DNA of 64,000 bases. Source: Tardiphaga sp. vice304. GTDB lineage: Bacteria; Pseudomonadota; Alphaproteobacteria; Rhizobiales; Xanthobacteraceae. Below are positions 1-8,986 of the stretch, piece by piece (within the stretch, counting starts at the first letter, position 1; each line of letters begins with the position of its first letter). Both the position numbers and the translations under genes were made by a program. Below the pieces are notes generated by a model. The model had not been told where the DNA came from, searched no databases, and saw nothing but the letters and a program-made list of their open reading frames with translations. The DNA lies in the NCBI RefSeq assembly GCF_007018905.1, contig NZ_CP041402.1, positions 3,646,001-3,710,000 on the forward strand, read 5' to 3'.

Positions 1-618
1 TCGCAGTCGATCGCCTATCGCCCGGCCTGCGACCAGTGCCGCGCCTGCGTCTCGATCCGCGTGATCGCCAATGAATTCCGCCCGTCGCGTAATTTCAAGA
101 AGGTGATGGCGCGCAACAGTGACATCATCGGCGAGCAGCGCAGCGCGGTGCCGACCTCGGAGCAGTATTCCGTGTTCCGCGCCTATCTCGACCAGCGCCA
201 CCGCAATGGCGGCATGGCCGACATGACCGTGCTGGACTACGCGATGATGGTCGAGGACAGCCATGTCGAGACCAGGCTGATCGAATATCGCCGCCGCGGT
301 CCCGACAGCGGCATCACCGGCCGCGGCGGGGATCTGATCGCCGTAGCGCTGACCGACGTGCTGACCGACGGTCTGTCGATGGTGTATTCGTTCTTCGAGC
401 CGGCCGAAGAGAGCCGCTCGCTCGGCACTTTCATGATCCTCGACCACATCGCCCGCGCGCGCCGGCTCGGGCTGCCTTATGTCTATCTGGGCTACTGGAT
501 CGAAGGTTCCAAGAAAATGGACTACAAGGGCCGCTATCTACCGCAGCAGCGGCTGGCGCCCTCCGGCTGGATGCGCGTCGATGCCGGTGGCGAGAGCATC
601 AGCGAGCCGCAAGAGTGA
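1..618 (+). CDS. bpt: Aspartate/glutamate leucyltransferase, C-terminal part (partial)
   Basis: The frame is open from base 1 and runs 205 codons to TGA at 616-618; the N-terminus lies outside the window. The fragment begins with [11 protein letters not shown], the cysteine-rich motif of bacterial arginyl/leucyl-tRNA-protein transferases (Ate/Bpt), and later shows the [18 protein letters not shown] block typical of the C-terminal domain. In this family the enzyme moves Leu from leucyl-tRNA to proteins with N-terminal Asp or Glu, feeding the N-degron pathway in the cytoplasm. A palindromic repeat starts four bases after the stop. Bpt versus Ate is by alphaproteobacterial precedent. Confidence 0.9.
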   Translation, partial: SQSIAYRPACDQCRACVSIRVIANEFRPSRNFKKVMARNSDIIGEQRSAVPTSEQYSVFRAYLDQRHRNGGMADMTVLDYAMMVEDSHVETRLIEYRRRGPDSGITGRGGDLIAVALTDVLTDGLSMVYSFFEPAEESRSLGTFMILDHIARARRLGLPYVYLGYWIEGSKKMDYKGRYLPQQRLAPSGWMRVDAGGESISEPQE

Positions 619-621
619 TCC

Positions 622-655
622 GTAGCCCGGATGAAGCGCAGCAAAATCCGGGGGC
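622..655. repeat. Dispersed palindromic repeat, left half
   Basis: The core gtagcccggatg is followed by aaaatccggggg, the two arms of the palindrome seen again at 904-926, 21197-21284 and 36366-36466. Here the arm begins just after the bpt stop. Confidence 0.6.
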
Positions 656-903
656 CAGCGTTTCAGCGGATAGATGACTTACTAAATGATTCCATTATTT
701 CATCACCAGCGAATCTTGGATTCGCTATCGGCCCAGTGGATCGGGACGATATCTACGGCCTCACCTTTGTGCTCCTGTTTGGCTGCTGCCACGGCCAATG
801 CCCTGGTCCTGTGAACCACTGCACTGGGATAACGGTAGTTGTCAGTCCCTTCATCTTTTGCGTGCGGAATTGGCTTGGGCAGTTCTCTCGTTTAATCAGC
901 CGG
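656..903. other. Non-coding insert within a split palindromic repeat
   Basis: These roughly 250 bases separate the left repeat arm (622-655) from the right arm (904-926), which elsewhere in the window lie within 90-100 bases. Composition is less GC-rich than the neighbours. I see no convincing gene, transposon end or RNA in it; open frames here lack any recognisable protein pattern. Confidence 0.4.
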
Positions 904-926
904 CCCCGGATTGTCATCCGGGCTAC
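904..926. repeat. Dispersed palindromic repeat, right half
   Basis: Sequence ccccggattgtcatccgggctac, the reverse arm of the gtagcccggatg repeat family. It lies immediately past the mntH stop codon. Confidence 0.6.
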
Positions 927-2308
927 CCCAACACGAAATCGAACACCAGCTTCAGGTTCAGCGCGATGATGATGGCCGCGGTCAGCGCAGCCAATGCGGT
1001 GACCCAGCGCGGCGCGACGAACGGGCCCATCTTGCTCCGGCTTGCGGTGAACAGGACCAGGGGCACCACGGCGAATGGCAGTTGCAGGCTCAGCACCACC
1101 TGGCTGAGGATCAGCAACTGCCCGGTCGCCTTCTCGCCGTACCAGATCGTCACGCCGACCGCCGGGACGATCGCGATCATCCGCGTGACCATGCGGCGCA
1201 GCCACGGCGCCATGCGGAATTTGATGAATCCCTCCATCACGATCTGACCGGCCAGCGTCGCGGTGATCGTCGAGTTCAATCCGCAGCACAACAGCGCGAT
1301 GCCGAACAGGGTCGGCGCCAGCGTCGAGCCGAGCATCGGCGCCAGAAAGGTGTGGGCCTGTTCGAGCTCGGCGACATCGTGGCGGCCGGCCTTGTGGAAG
1401 GTGGCGGCCGCGAGGATCAGGATCGAGGCATTGATGGTCAGCGCCAGACACAGCGCGATGGTGGAATCCCAGGTCGAAAGCGTGATCGCTTCCTTCTTCT
1501 CCGCGACGCTGTCGCCATAGCCGCGGGTCTGCACGAGCCCGGAATGCAGATAGAGATTATGCGGCATCACCGTCGCGCCGAGAATGCCGAGCGCGAGGAA
1601 CAGCATTTCACGATTGTGCAGAATCTCGGTGGTCGGCGCGAAACCGCGGATCACCTCGCCCCAGTTCGGATCGGCCATCGCGATCTGCACCGCGAAACAC
1701 GCCGCGATCACGCCGAGCAGCGTCACCACGAAGGCCTCGATCCAGCGGAAGCCGAACGCCTGCAGGGCCAGGATCAGGAACACGTCGGCCGCCGTGATGA
1801 CGACGCCGATCTCGAGCGGAATGCCGAACAGCAGATTGAGGCCGATGGCAGTCCCGATCACTTCGGCCAGATCGGTCGCGGTGATGGCGATCTCCGCCGA
1901 GATCCACAGCAACCACGACACCGCGCGCGGAAAGGCGTCGCGGCAGGCCTGCGCGAGGTCGCGCCCGGCGCCGACGCCGAGCCGCGAACACAGCGACTGC
2001 AGCACGATCGCCATCAGATTGGAGAGCAACGCGATGGTCAGAAGCGCGTAGCCGAATTTTGAGCCGCCGGCGAGCGAGGTCGCCCAGTTGCCGGGGTCCA
2101 TATAGCCGACCGCGACCAGATAGCCCGGCCCGAGAAACGCCAGCAGCTTGCGGAAGAACGAGCCGTTCTTGGCGACCTTGACCGAGGCGAACATGCCCAG
2201 CAGCGAGGGATCGCCACGCGCGGTACGCCAGCCGCCGGGCTTACCGACCACCTCGGTGGGCAGCGGATTCGTAGGATCGGCGGGAATGGCGGGGGCTTTG
2301 GCGTCCAT
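923..2308 (-). CDS. mntH: Nramp-family Mn2+/H+ symporter
   Basis: The 461-residue protein is an eleven-helix-type inner-membrane transporter of the Nramp (SLC11) family, importing Mn2+ and possibly other divalent metals with protons. The metal-site motifs are both present: DPGN at residues 71-74 in helix 1 and MPHN at 248-251 in helix 6. The cytosolic N-terminus of about 50 residues is longer than usual. ATG at 2306-2308 starts it. It is divergent from a small gene at 2484, and the region between holds a candidate manganese-responsive operator. In Bradyrhizobium the orthologue is repressed by Fur/Mur with manganese; regulation here is inferred. Confidence 0.93.
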   Translation of the reverse strand: MDAKAPAIPADPTNPLPTEVVGKPGGWRTARGDPSLLGMFASVKVAKNGSFFRKLLAFLGPGYLVAVGYMDPGNWATSLAGGSKFGYALLTIALLSNLMAIVLQSLCSRLGVGAGRDLAQACRDAFPRAVSWLLWISAEIAITATDLAEVIGTAIGLNLLFGIPLEIGVVITAADVFLILALQAFGFRWIEAFVVTLLGVIAACFAVQIAMADPNWGEVIRGFAPTTEILHNREMLFLALGILGATVMPHNLYLHSGLVQTRGYGDSVAEKKEAITLSTWDSTIALCLALTINASILILAAATFHKAGRHDVAELEQAHTFLAPMLGSTLAPTLFGIALLCCGLNSTITATLAGQIVMEGFIKFRMAPWLRRMVTRMIAIVPAVGVTIWYGEKATGQLLILSQVVLSLQLPFAVVPLVLFTASRSKMGPFVAPRWVTALAALTAAIIIALNLKLVFDFVLG

Positions 2309-2337
2309 CGCAAAAGGATGGCGGAAATTCCGGCTTA

Positions 2338-2359
2338 TTGCAACTCATTTGCAACTGCA
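2338..2359 (-). promoter_or_regulatory. Candidate Mur/Fur-type operator upstream of mntH
   Basis: The plus strand reads ttgcaac twice (2338-2344 and 2349-2355), exactly 11 bases apart, then tgca. On the mntH strand this is gttgcaaatgagttgcaa, resembling the TGCAAAT-type manganese-responsive sequences described for rhizobial Mur. It lies 30 bases upstream of the mntH start. The assignment is by resemblance and position only. Confidence 0.45.
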
Positions 2360-2483
2360 TCTGCGTGACCGACCTTCGGATTTCGATTCGATGCCCGACC
2401 AGATGATCCTGCATCCTGGGCACCTGGCCCTGATCGAGATCAAAAGCTGCTAGAACGCTCACAACAGGAATCGGAGCACCACA

Positions 2484-2696
2484 ATGAGCGGCAAGACCTA
2501 CCGGGCGAAGCGATCGCTGACCATCGATCTGGAATATGACACGGCATTCCCGATCGCCGAGGGCGCGACCTATACCGACGACGGCACCACCATCTTCAAC
2601 GATTACGTCTGTGATGAATTGTTCGAAGCGACCAGCCCCGCCCCCGGCGCGGTCCTGGTCAGCCATCCCGACGCCCGCCGGTCGCGGAAGAACTGA
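2484..2696 (+). CDS. Small protein of unknown function
   Basis: Seventy residues, beginning MSGKTYRAKRSLTIDLEYDT and rich in acidic and Thr residues; no signal peptide, membrane segment or recognised motif. Codon use matches the host. It is divergent from mntH and lies 77 bases before a BrnA-like gene on the same strand, so they may be cotranscribed. It does not look like a BrnT toxin (no BrnT-type core). Function unknown. Confidence 0.6.
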   Translation: MSGKTYRAKRSLTIDLEYDTAFPIAEGATYTDDGTTIFNDYVCDELFEATSPAPGAVLVSHPDARRSRKN

Positions 2697-2773
2697 GAAT
2701 TTCGACGCGAGGTGCAGCGGCAAGGTTCGTCCGATCAGTCTGCGACGCGCACATGCGAAGGAGATGAAGCGCC

Positions 2774-3091
2774 ATGTCAAAGAAACCCAAGTTCGACCCA
2801 GCGATCCATGACGAGAACCCGGACTGGACGGCAGAGGATTTTGCACGGGCGCGGCCGGCATCCGAGTTACCCCCCGAGATTCTGGCACAGTTCAAGAACA
2901 TGGTCGGCCGGCCCCGGATCGAGAACCCCAAGGTGCCGGTCAAGCTGCGGCTCGACGGCGACGTGCTCGAGGCGCTGCGCGCGACGGGTCCGGGATGGCA
3001 AACCCGGATCAACGACATGCTGAAGTCGAAAATCAGCCGCGGCAAGGTGAAGTTCGAGACGCCGGCGCCGCCGAAGAAGAAGCGGGCCTAG
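2774..3091 (+). CDS. BrnA-type antitoxin-like protein (orphan)
   Basis: The 105-residue protein ends with the BrnA signature: GRPRIENPKVPVKLRLDGDV, then LEALRATGPGWQTRINDML. This is the ribbon-helix-helix-like DNA-binding part of the BrnA antitoxin family, which normally neutralises and represses with the RNase toxin BrnT. The ATG is preceded by aaggag at 2758-2763. The tail is basic (PPKKKRA). No BrnT-like gene lies within 500 bases on either side, so it is an orphan antitoxin or a stand-alone regulator. The family call is by motif recognition. Confidence 0.8.
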   Translation: MSKKPKFDPAIHDENPDWTAEDFARARPASELPPEILAQFKNMVGRPRIENPKVPVKLRLDGDVLEALRATGPGWQTRINDMLKSKISRGKVKFETPAPPKKKRA

Positions 3092-3198
3092 CTGGACAAG
3101 CACGATTCTCGATCAAAGGCGATTGCTACCGGTTCGGTAATCGGGTGGCCGCGAGCCTGCCCGGCGCGGCAGGGTGCGAGCAACAGATCGGATCCGCC

Positions 3199-4434
3199 AT
3201 GCCCTTGCCCCCTCGCCTGCCCGCTACCTTCAACCGCCTCGCCTGGTCGAACCTCGCGGCGCAATCGGCCGAGCAACTGGCGCTGGCGGCGGCGCCGATC
3301 GTCGCGGTGCTGCTGCTGGGCACAGGCGAGGGCCAGACCGGCCTGTTACAGACCGCGCTGACGCTGCCCTTCGTGCTGTTCGCGATCCCCGCCGGCCTGC
3401 TTGCCGACCGCATCTCGCGGCGCGTCCTGATGGCGTCGGCAGAGGCGATGCGCGCGGCCTCGCTGCTGACGATCCTGGCGCTGATCTGGTCCGGCCTGCT
3501 GACGCTGCCGTGGCTGGCGCTGCTCGGCTTTGTCGCGGTGTGCGGCACGGTGGTCTACAGCGTCGCCGCGCCCGCGCTGGTGCCGTCGCTGGTCGCATCC
3601 CCGCAACTCGCCGCGGCCAATGCGCGGATCGAACTGGCGCGCACCATCGCCTTTGCCGGCGGACCGGCGCTCGGCGGCGTGCTGGTCGGGCTTGTCGGCG
3701 CTGCACCGGCTTTCGGCGTTGCGGCGGCGCTGTCGATCGCAGCCGTCCTGTTGCTGTCCGGCATCCACGAACCTGCTCGCGCGCGCGTCATACGGCGGCG
3801 ACCGCTGCAGGACATCGCAGAGGGGCTGGCCTTCGTCGCCCGCCATCCCTTGCTGCGGCCGGTGTTCGTCACCCAACTCATCTTCGGTGCCGCCGCCTTC
3901 CTCATCCTGGCGGTGTTCGTGCCCTACGCCGTTCGCCATCTCGGCCTTGGCGCCGTCGGCATCGGCGCCGTGCTTTCGATGTATGGCGGCGGCATGGTGA
4001 TCGGTGCGCTATTGGCCACAAGGGTGATGCGGCGGCTGCCGTTCGGCCTCTGCATCGCGCTCGGGCCGGTCACCGGCCTGGTTGCCTCGCTGGTGATGGC
4101 GCTGACGACATGGATCGCCTCACCGGTGCTGGCCGGGTTGAGCTTCTTTCTGCTCGGCGCCGGTCCGATCCTGTGGGTGATCGCGACGACCACGCTACGG
4201 CAGTCGGTGACGCCGCCCAGCCTGCTCGGCCGCGTCTCCGCCATCAACATTTTAAGCTATGGCGCGCGCCCGATCGGTGCCGGCCTCGCGGCGGTGGTTG
4301 GCGGGTACTACGATGCGGAAGCCTGCCTGTACCTCGCCGTCGCCGGCTTTGCCTGGCAGGCTGTCGTCATCCTGACCTCGCCCGCCGTCGCGCTGGACCG
4401 GCAGCCGGAGATGGTCGGCGAGGCATCGGCCTAA
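3199..4434 (+). CDS. MFS transporter, EntS-like (MFS_3 type)
   Basis: A 411-residue, twelve-helix-type major facilitator. The pattern LLADRISRRVLMASAEAMRA after helix 2 matches the D-R-x-x-R/K-R loop of MFS antiporters, and the overall architecture is that of the enterobactin-exporter-like (MFS_3) branch. The ATG at 3199 starts right at the beginning of the family's homology (RLPATFNRLAWSNL); the longer open frame upstream covers the brnA-like gene in another frame and is not used. Substrate unknown; siderophore or drug efflux is the usual role of relatives. Confidence 0.83.
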   Translation: MPLPPRLPATFNRLAWSNLAAQSAEQLALAAAPIVAVLLLGTGEGQTGLLQTALTLPFVLFAIPAGLLADRISRRVLMASAEAMRAASLLTILALIWSGLLTLPWLALLGFVAVCGTVVYSVAAPALVPSLVASPQLAAANARIELARTIAFAGGPALGGVLVGLVGAAPAFGVAAALSIAAVLLLSGIHEPARARVIRRRPLQDIAEGLAFVARHPLLRPVFVTQLIFGAAAFLILAVFVPYAVRHLGLGAVGIGAVLSMYGGGMVIGALLATRVMRRLPFGLCIALGPVTGLVASLVMALTTWIASPVLAGLSFFLLGAGPILWVIATTTLRQSVTPPSLLGRVSAINILSYGARPIGAGLAAVVGGYYDAEACLYLAVAGFAWQAVVILTSPAVALDRQPEMVGEASA

Positions 4435-4614
4435 CGCGCACGACAGATAGTTCGACTATCACTACCGCACCGCAGCAGATTTGATAGTTCAAGTTCTCCC
4501 GCGTCGAAGCGTCGCAGACAGGCGAACAATCTTGCCAAACCCGGACGCAGGCCTTTGTCTGGCCAGCAAGCAAAAGGCCGGCCAACCAGGATCGGCTTCA
4601 CCGGGGAGGATGAC

Positions 4615-5748
4615 ATGACCAGCAGGGACACGACTTCCACGCGCCGCCGCTTTCTGAAAACCGCCGCAGCCGGCGCCGCCGCGGCCACGATTACCGCGCC
4701 GGCGATTGCCCAGCAGCAGGGCCCGATCAGCATGCGCTGGCAGAGCACCTGGCCCGCCAAGGATATCTTCCACGAATACGCGCAGGACTACGCCAAGAAG
4801 GTCAATGACATGACCGGCGGCGACCTGAAGATCGAGGTGCTGCCGGCCGGCGCCGTGGTGCCGGCGTTCGGCCTGCTCGACGCGGTCTCCAAGGGCACGC
4901 TCGACGGCGGCCACGGCGTGATGGTGTATCACTACGGCAAGCAGACCGCTCTGGCGCTGTGGGGCTCGGGTCCCGCCTATGCGATGGACGCCAACATGCT
5001 GCTGGCCTGGCACAAATATGGTGGCGGCAAGGAGTTGCTGTCGAAGCTCTACGCCTCGATCGGCGCCAACGTCGTGTCCTTCCCCTATGGGCCGATGCCG
5101 ACACAGCCGCTCGGCTGGTTCAAGAAGCCGATCACCAAGGCCGACGACCTCAAGGGCGTCAAATTCCGCACCGTCGGCATTTCGATCGACGTGTTCACCG
5201 GGCTGGGTGCCGCGGTCAACGCTTTGCCCGGCGGCGAGATCGTCTCGGCAATGGACCGAGGCCTGCTCGATGCCGCGGAATTTAACAACGCCTCGTCGGA
5301 CCGCCTGCTCGGATTCGCCGACGTCTCAAAAACCTGCATGCTGCAGAGCTATCACCAGAACGCCGAACAGTTCGAGATCCTGTTCAACAAGACCAAGTAC
5401 GACGCGCTGCCGGAAAAGATGCGGGCGATCATTGCCAGCGCGGCAGATGCCGCCGGCCAGGACATGTCGTGGAAGGCGATCGACCGCTACTCGCAGGACT
5501 ACGCCGACCTGCAGTCCAAGGACAAGGTGAAGTTCTACAAGACGCCGGACTCGGTGCTGCTGAGACAGCTCGAGATCTACGACGAGGTGGTCGCCAAGAA
5601 ATCGGCGGAGAACCCTCTCTTCAAGGAGATCTCGGAATCCCAGCAGGCCTTTGCCAAGCGCACCACGCAATGGGAGCAGGATACGGTGGTAAACCGGCGC
5701 ATGGCCTACAATCATTACTTCGGCGCCAACGCCAAGAAGAAGACCTGA
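4615..5748 (+). CDS. dctP: TRAP transporter periplasmic substrate-binding protein (DctP type)
   Basis: The 377-residue protein starts with a Tat signal peptide: RRRFLK at residues 10-15, an Ala-rich stretch and AIAQ near residue 33. The mature part begins ISMRWQSTWP, typical of the TRAP DctP family that captures carboxylates in the periplasm and hands them to the QM membrane pair. The start at 4615 has ggggagga at 4603-4610. dctQ and dctM follow on the same strand, making a complete operon; the gap to dctQ contains a large stem-loop. The ligand cannot be read from sequence; relatives bind aromatic or keto acids, among others. Confidence 0.9.
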   Translation: MTSRDTTSTRRRFLKTAAAGAAAATITAPAIAQQQGPISMRWQSTWPAKDIFHEYAQDYAKKVNDMTGGDLKIEVLPAGAVVPAFGLLDAVSKGTLDGGHGVMVYHYGKQTALALWGSGPAYAMDANMLLAWHKYGGGKELLSKLYASIGANVVSFPYGPMPTQPLGWFKKPITKADDLKGVKFRTVGISIDVFTGLGAAVNALPGGEIVSAMDRGLLDAAEFNNASSDRLLGFADVSKTCMLQSYHQNAEQFEILFNKTKYDALPEKMRAIIASAADAAGQDMSWKAIDRYSQDYADLQSKDKVKFYKTPDSVLLRQLEIYDEVVAKKSAENPLFKEISESQQAFAKRTTQWEQDTVVNRRMAYNHYFGANAKKKT

Positions 5749-5763
5749 TGCCGGACTGATCGT

Positions 5764-5817
5764 ACAGACGCATCATCCGGGATGGCGCATTCCGGGTGAT
5801 GCTATCGTATTGTCTGT
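5764..5817 (+). promoter_or_regulatory. Stem-loop between dctP and dctQ
   Basis: The arms gcatcatccgg (5770-5780) and ccgggtgatgc (5792-5802) pair with one wobble, and the outer acagac (5764-5769) and gtctgt (5812-5817) extend the stem. A second short hairpin (cccctggagggg) follows near 5840-5852. Such structures after a binding-protein gene often stabilise its message or attenuate read-through into the permease genes; that role is inference. Confidence 0.5.
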
Positions 5818-5891
5818 AAAGTTCGGGCCTTTCTACCCTCCCCTGGAGGGGAAGGGTGAAGAAGCACTGCTCTCGTGAAATGGCCTGCCCC

Positions 5892-6557
5892 ATGAATGCC
5901 CAGCGCCTCCTGCACACGATCGACGGCATCAGCACCTTTGCCGGCAAGGCGGCCGCGTGGCTGATCATGGGGCTGATGACGCTGGTCTGCGTCGAGGTGT
6001 TCAAGCGCTACATCATGAACATGCCGACGGCGTGGATCTTCGACGCCTCGAACATGATGTACGGCTCGCTGTTCATGCTGTGCGGCGCCTATACGCTGGC
6101 GCAGAACGGCCATGTCCGCGGCGATTTCCTGTACAGCTCGATGCGGCCACGCACCCAGGCTGCCCTCGACCTGGTGCTGTACATCGTCTTCTTCCTGCCG
6201 GGCATCGCCGCGCTGGCCTATGCCGGCTGGGACTATGCCGGCGATAGCTGGCGCATCCGCGAACATTCCAACGTCACCGCCGACGGGCCGCCGGTCTATC
6301 ATTTCAAGGCGATGATCCCGCTGGCGGGCGCGCTGCTGCTGCTGCAGGGCGCGGCCGAGATCATGCGCGCGATCATCTGCCTGCGCACCGGCGTGTGGCC
6401 GAGCCGACTGAAGGACGTCTCCGAGATCGACGTCGTCGAGGAGCAGCTCGCCGCCAGCGAGCACGTCGACGAGGAGACCCGCCGCAACGCCATCGCGCAT
6501 GCGCAGGACATCGAGGAAGCCGCCAGGCAGCGCGGCATGGGGGACAGCATCCGATGA
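5892..6557 (+). CDS. dctQ: TRAP transporter small permease subunit (DctQ type)
   Basis: A 221-residue membrane protein with four predicted helices, containing the family-typical ETF-like segment EVFKRYIMNMPTAW and the stretch MMYGSLFMLCGAYTLAQNGHVRGD. DctQ pairs with DctM in the inner membrane. I chose ATG 5892 because MNAQRLLHTIDGISTFAG is where relatives start. A GTG at 5856, preceded by a strong ggagggg, would add 12 residues and is a real alternative. The TGA overlaps the dctM ATG. Confidence 0.87.
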   Translation: MNAQRLLHTIDGISTFAGKAAAWLIMGLMTLVCVEVFKRYIMNMPTAWIFDASNMMYGSLFMLCGAYTLAQNGHVRGDFLYSSMRPRTQAALDLVLYIVFFLPGIAALAYAGWDYAGDSWRIREHSNVTADGPPVYHFKAMIPLAGALLLLQGAAEIMRAIICLRTGVWPSRLKDVSEIDVVEEQLAASEHVDEETRRNAIAHAQDIEEAARQRGMGDSIR

Positions 6558-8428
6558 GCGATCCGGCACTCGGGCTCCTGATGCTCGGCCTCATCGTGGT
6601 AGTGATCATGATGGGCTTTCCCACCGCCTTCACCTTGATGGGGCTGGGGATGTTCTTCGGCTTCTTCGCCTATCACCGGGCCGACCAGCCGTGGGCGGAC
6701 AATCACATTTTCGACCTGATGGTCCAGCGCACCTACGGCGCGATGACCAATGACGTGCTGATCTCGATCCCGTTGTTCGTGCTGATGGGATATGTGATGG
6801 AGAGGGGCGCGCTGGTCGACAAGATGTTCTATTCGATCCAGCTCGCGTTCCGCCGCGTGCCGGGTTCGCTCGCCGTGGCAACGCTGGTGGTCTGCACCTT
6901 CTGGGGCATCGCGTCGGGGCTGGTCGGCGCCGTCGTGGTGCTGATGGGCGTGATTGCATTCAACCCGATGCTGAAGGCGGGCTATGACGTGAAACTCGCG
7001 TCGGGCGTCATCACCGCCGGCGGCACGCTGGGCATTCTGATCCCGCCCTCGGTGATGATCATCGTCTATGCCGCGGTGGCCGGTCAGTCCGTCGTCAAGC
7101 TCTATGCCGCCGCGATGTTTCCCGGCTTCTTTCTGGCCTTCCTTTATCTGGTCTACGTCATCGGCTGGGCGTTGCTGAACCCGAAGATCGCGCCGAAGCT
7201 GCCGGAAAGCGAGACCCGCGTGCCGGTGCGGCCATGGGTGCGCGAGCTGCAGCAAAACTATTCCCTCCGCATGCTGCCGGCGCTGCTCGGCGCGGCCGTG
7301 GCGCCGTCGAAGGCGATGGCGCTGAGCATCGACGGCGCGCGGTTGCGCTATGGCGACCTTCTGAAAAATCTTGGCTTCGCGCTGGTGCCGCTAGTGCTCG
7401 CCGTGGCGACGCTGTGGGCGACGTGGTGGTTTGTCGTGATCCATCAGCAGCCGGACGTGCAGTCCGCGACCGTCATCGAGGCCACCGAGCGGATGCGATC
7501 CCCCGAGGCCCTGCCCTCTTCCGGCGAGCCGGCGGAGGAGAAGCTCGAGGAGCTCGGCGGCGGATCGTCGTCGGACGCGCGCGACAATGCACCGGAAGTG
7601 CTGCAGCAGATGGGCAGCGCCGATCTGCAAAACGAGGCATCGAAGGCGCCGGCCTATGCCGGGCCGCCGCCGCAATTCTACAGCTGGTTCGCCTTCATCG
7701 CCGCGGTCTCCGCGCTGCTGCTGTTCTATTACTACTGGACGATGGGCGCCGAGCAGTTCGAGGTGCTGCGGCTCCTGACCATCTCGGTGATGCCGCTCGG
7801 CATTCTGACGGCCGTGGTGCTGGCCGTGATCCTGCTCGGCATCACCACCGCGACTGAATCCGCCGCGGTTGGTGCGGCCGGCGCATTCCTGCTGGCGTTC
7901 CAGGCGCGTACGCTGGACTGGAAGCGCACCAAGGAGGCCGTGTTCCTCACCGCCAAGACGACCTCGATGGTGTGCTGGCTGTTCGTCGGCTCGGCTTTGT
8001 TCTCGGCGGTGTTCGCCATCCTCGGCGGCCAGGCGCTGCTGGAAGGCTGGGTGCTATCGCTCAACCTGTCGCCGATCCAGTTCATGATCCTGTCGCAGGC
8101 GATCATCTTCGTTCTCGGCTGGCCGCTGGAATGGACCGAGATCATCGTGATCTTCGTCCCGATCTTCCTGCCGATGCTGAAGCATTTCGGCATCGACCCG
8201 ATCCTGTGGGGCGTGCTGGTGTTCGTCAACCTGCAGGCCGCCTTCCTGTCGCCGCCGGTGGCGATGTCGGCCTTCTACCTGAAGGGCGTGGCGCCGCCGC
8301 ATGTCACGCTGAACCAGATCTTCTCCGGCATGATGCCCTATATGCTGATCGTCATCCTCTGCATGGTGCTGATGTATCTGTGGCCCGGCCTGACGCTGTG
8401 GCTGCCGAACTATCTGTACGGCAGTTAG
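6554..8428 (+). CDS. dctM: TRAP transporter large permease subunit (DctM type) with central insertion
   Basis: 624 residues against about 425 for a usual DctM. The N-terminal half shows the DctM core (LMVQRTYGAMTNDVLISIPL, GILIPPSVMIIVYA); the C-terminal half resumes with GITTATESAAVGAAGAFLLA and FLSPPVAMSAFYLKGVAPP. Between them, roughly residues 225-420, is an insertion with two or more extra hydrophobic helices flanking a Ser/Glu/Pro-rich soluble loop. The ATG overlaps the dctQ stop as ATGA, so translation is coupled. It drives Na+- or H+-dependent uptake with DctQ and DctP. The large-insert form is known in other alphaproteobacteria; its purpose is not known to me. Confidence 0.9.
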   Translation: MSDPALGLLMLGLIVVVIMMGFPTAFTLMGLGMFFGFFAYHRADQPWADNHIFDLMVQRTYGAMTNDVLISIPLFVLMGYVMERGALVDKMFYSIQLAFRRVPGSLAVATLVVCTFWGIASGLVGAVVVLMGVIAFNPMLKAGYDVKLASGVITAGGTLGILIPPSVMIIVYAAVAGQSVVKLYAAAMFPGFFLAFLYLVYVIGWALLNPKIAPKLPESETRVPVRPWVRELQQNYSLRMLPALLGAAVAPSKAMALSIDGARLRYGDLLKNLGFALVPLVLAVATLWATWWFVVIHQQPDVQSATVIEATERMRSPEALPSSGEPAEEKLEELGGGSSSDARDNAPEVLQQMGSADLQNEASKAPAYAGPPPQFYSWFAFIAAVSALLLFYYYWTMGAEQFEVLRLLTISVMPLGILTAVVLAVILLGITTATESAAVGAAGAFLLAFQARTLDWKRTKEAVFLTAKTTSMVCWLFVGSALFSAVFAILGGQALLEGWVLSLNLSPIQFMILSQAIIFVLGWPLEWTEIIVIFVPIFLPMLKHFGIDPILWGVLVFVNLQAAFLSPPVAMSAFYLKGVAPPHVTLNQIFSGMMPYMLIVILCMVLMYLWPGLTLWLPNYLYGS

Positions 8429-8573
8429 AGCTTCCACCGAGGCGAGGCGGGGCCGGCTCGCCTCCGTTCGCAGAACCCTGGCAAGCCGCCCATGCGACGA
8501 TGACATCCATCGTCTCATGCGGCGATTCGGATTTGTCGCGTCGCGCAGTCAACGATCCGGTATAGGCTTTGTT

Positions 8574-8593
8574 CGAATATTCTAGAAATATCG
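8574..8593. promoter_or_regulatory. Candidate ArsR operator
   Basis: Near-palindrome cgaatattctagaaatatcg centred on the perfect ttctagaa (8580-8587), in an AT-rich patch 37 bases before the ArsR-family start. Autoregulatory sites of this family are imperfect palindromes in this position. Assignment rests on symmetry and location. Confidence 0.5.
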
Positions 8594-8629
8594 TTTGACG
8601 AACAGACCTGCCGCCGCCAGATTGCGCCG

Positions 8630-8986
8630 ATGAAAGTCGATGATGCCGCCGCGAAACTCGAAGCACTGGGCAACCCGACGCGGCTGCGGATCTATCGCGC
8701 GCTGGTCCGCGCCGGCGCTTCCGGCCTGGCGGTCGGGCGCTTGCAGGACCGGCTGAAAATCGCGCCGTCGACGCTTTCGCATCACATCAAGACGCTGGTG
8801 GTCGCCGGTCTGATCACTCAGGTGCGCGAGTCCACCACGCTGCTGTGCCATGCCAACTATGCCGTCATGAACGGTCTGGTGGATTTTCTGGTCAGCGAAT
8901 GCTGCGCCGATGCGCGCGAATGCGACAGCGGCACGCCAATAAGCGCCAAGCTGCGGATGTCCCTGACCATGAAGCCGCCTCAATGA
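8630..8986 (+). CDS. ArsR-family metal(loid)-responsive repressor
   Basis: The 118-residue protein is a winged-helix regulator: EALGNPTRLRIYRAL at 11-25 and the recognition region KIAPSTLSHHIKTLVVAGLI at 43-62. Cysteines occur at 73, as a vicinal pair at 91-92 (SECC) and at 98, a C-terminal arrangement typical of arsenite- or other thiophilic-metal sensors. The stop overlaps the ATG of the following MFS gene, so the pair forms a self-contained resistance module. Ligand identity is inferred from the cysteine pair, not proven. Confidence 0.87.
   Translation: MKVDDAAAKLEALGNPTRLRIYRALVRAGASGLAVGRLQDRLKIAPSTLSHHIKTLVVAGLITQVRESTTLLCHANYAVMNGLVDFLVSECCADARECDSGTPISAKLRMSLTMKPPQ

Noticed and set aside
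2995..4434. Longer N-terminus for the MFS gene
   Set aside because: The first 68 codons overlap the BrnA-like gene in another frame and do not resemble MFS proteins; ATG 3199 fits better.
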